From positions 34,118 to 98,117 of the forward strand of contig NZ_KE383848.1 in the NCBI RefSeq assembly GCF_000422485.1: a DNA stretch of 64,000 nucleotides, given 5' to 3'. Origin of the DNA: Paenibacillus pasadenensis DSM 19293. GTDB lineage: Bacteria > Bacillota > Bacilli > Paenibacillales > Paenibacillaceae. Each line of letters begins with the position of its first letter. Position 1 is the first letter of the stretch. The notes below the pieces were generated by a model, which saw only the letters and a list, made by a program, of their open reading frames with translations, did no database searches and was not told the DNA's origin. The position numbers and the translations under genes were made by a program. Positions 63,660 to 64,000 of this stretch are shown here, piece after piece.

Positions 63660-64000
63660 TCAGCCTTTGACCGAGCCGATCATGACCCCTTGCACGAAAT
63701 AGCGCTGCAGGAACGGATAGATGACGATGATCGGCAGCGTGGCGACGATGATGACCGCATACTTGACGAGCGCGGCGATCTCGGCCTTGTTGTTGAGCGC
63801 CGAGGCGGTAGAGGCGTCGATCATGCCTCCGCCCGTCTGGGCGGACATCTCCTGCAGCACGAGGATCTGGCGCAGGATGATCTGCAGCGGGTACTTCGTC
63901 TCATCGTTGAGGTAGATGAGCGCCGAGAAGTAGCTGTTCCACTGGCCGACGCCGTAGAACAGCGCCATGACGGCGACGATCGGCATCGACAGCGGCAGCA
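63660..64000 (-). CDS. Carbohydrate ABC transporter permease, C-terminal part (CUT1, LplC-like)
   Basis: Incomplete; the frame continues past the right edge, so the start is not in the window. The visible 113 residues include GQWNSYFSALIYLNDETKYPLQ, characteristic of the second CUT1 permease, one hydrophobic helix (VKYAVIIVATLPIIVIYPFL) and the usual C-terminus RYFVQGVMIGSVKG. It is the membrane partner of the lipoprotein downstream on the same strand. Confidence 0.9.
   Translation of the reverse strand, partial: LPLSMPIVAVMALFYGVGQWNSYFSALIYLNDETKYPLQIILRQILVLQEMSAQTGGGMIDASTASALNNKAEIAALVKYAVIIVATLPIIVIYPFLQRYFVQGVMIGSVKG

Overview
The window comes from a high-GC, endospore-forming Gram-positive bacterium, most likely Paenibacillaceae (a GC-rich Paenibacillus or Cohnella-like strain). 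The inference rests on strong AGGAGG ribosome sites, a Spo0M gene, four tiny YjcZ-type spore membrane proteins, a RocA/SigL pair, a YjlC/Ndh pair, a CsbD protein, a LipO-type sugar ABC transporter, a large membrane-bound AraC regulator and a C30-type carotenoid operon. Readable control sites agree with this: a sigma-54 promoter, a PerR box, a sigma-W-like promoter, a Rex-like site and a sigma-B-like promoter. No rRNA, tRNA, CRISPR array or intact transposon was seen.

Layout. 0-3.4 kb: a 52-bp tandem repeat array, then a -24/-12 promoter in front of rocA, followed by rpoN (sigL). 3.5-7.7 kb: an AraC regulator with a repetitive Asp-Pro linker, an orphan BMP lipoprotein paired with a Rieske oxygenase, and a DedA protein. 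8.1-11 kb: an AT-richer island of three exported proteins, including an M23 peptidase. 11.2-17.3 kb: catalase under a perfect PerR box, a GPH sugar symporter overlapping a ChbG-like deacetylase, and an HD-GYP phosphodiesterase. 17.7-20.8 kb: a uracil-DNA-glycosylase-like gene next to AlkC, then an MTHFR-like gene. 21-30.6 kb: a chitin-type LPMO, DinB, cytoplasmic alpha-amylase, YjlB-like cupin, DUF697 GTPase, GGDEF protein and alpha/beta hydrolase. 30.7-33.5 kb: an XPD/DinG helicase with an N-terminal RecB/Cas4-type nuclease domain.

33.8-42.3 kb is the centrepiece: seven overlapping genes for a glycosylated, acylated (probably C30) carotenoid: three CrtN/CrtI-type oxidoreductases, a CrtM-type synthase, a CruF-like hydratase, a PlsC-like acyltransferase and a CrtQ-like glycosyltransferase. 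42.4-46.2 kb: spo0M, a reading frame joining a nucleotidyltransferase to D-amino-acid transaminase with no stop codon, a truncated tmrB remnant and small membrane proteins. 46.4-48.2 kb: a ParM-like actin with a ParR-like partner, an unusual plasmid-type module. 48.3-51.7 kb: an aminoglycoside-phosphotransferase-like gene, yjlC-ndh and csbD. 51.7-54.1 kb: non-coding repeats and four yjcZ-like genes. 54.4-64 kb: leucine dehydrogenase, then a fucosidase/isomerase/GH18 operon divergent from its probable AraC regulator, and the start of a sugar ABC transporter cut off by the window edge.

Functional themes are amino-acid catabolism (rocA, bcd), chitin and fucosylated glycan use (LPMO, ChbG, GH18, GH29, GPH and ABC transporters), oxidative and DNA damage defence (catalase, carotenoid, AlkC/UDG, helicase) and sporulation or stress functions. 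Intergenic DNA is rich in short tandem arrays (periods of 52, 36, 21, 25/29 and 34 bp) and long perfect inverted repeats. All functional names come from reading motifs by eye; no database search was run.
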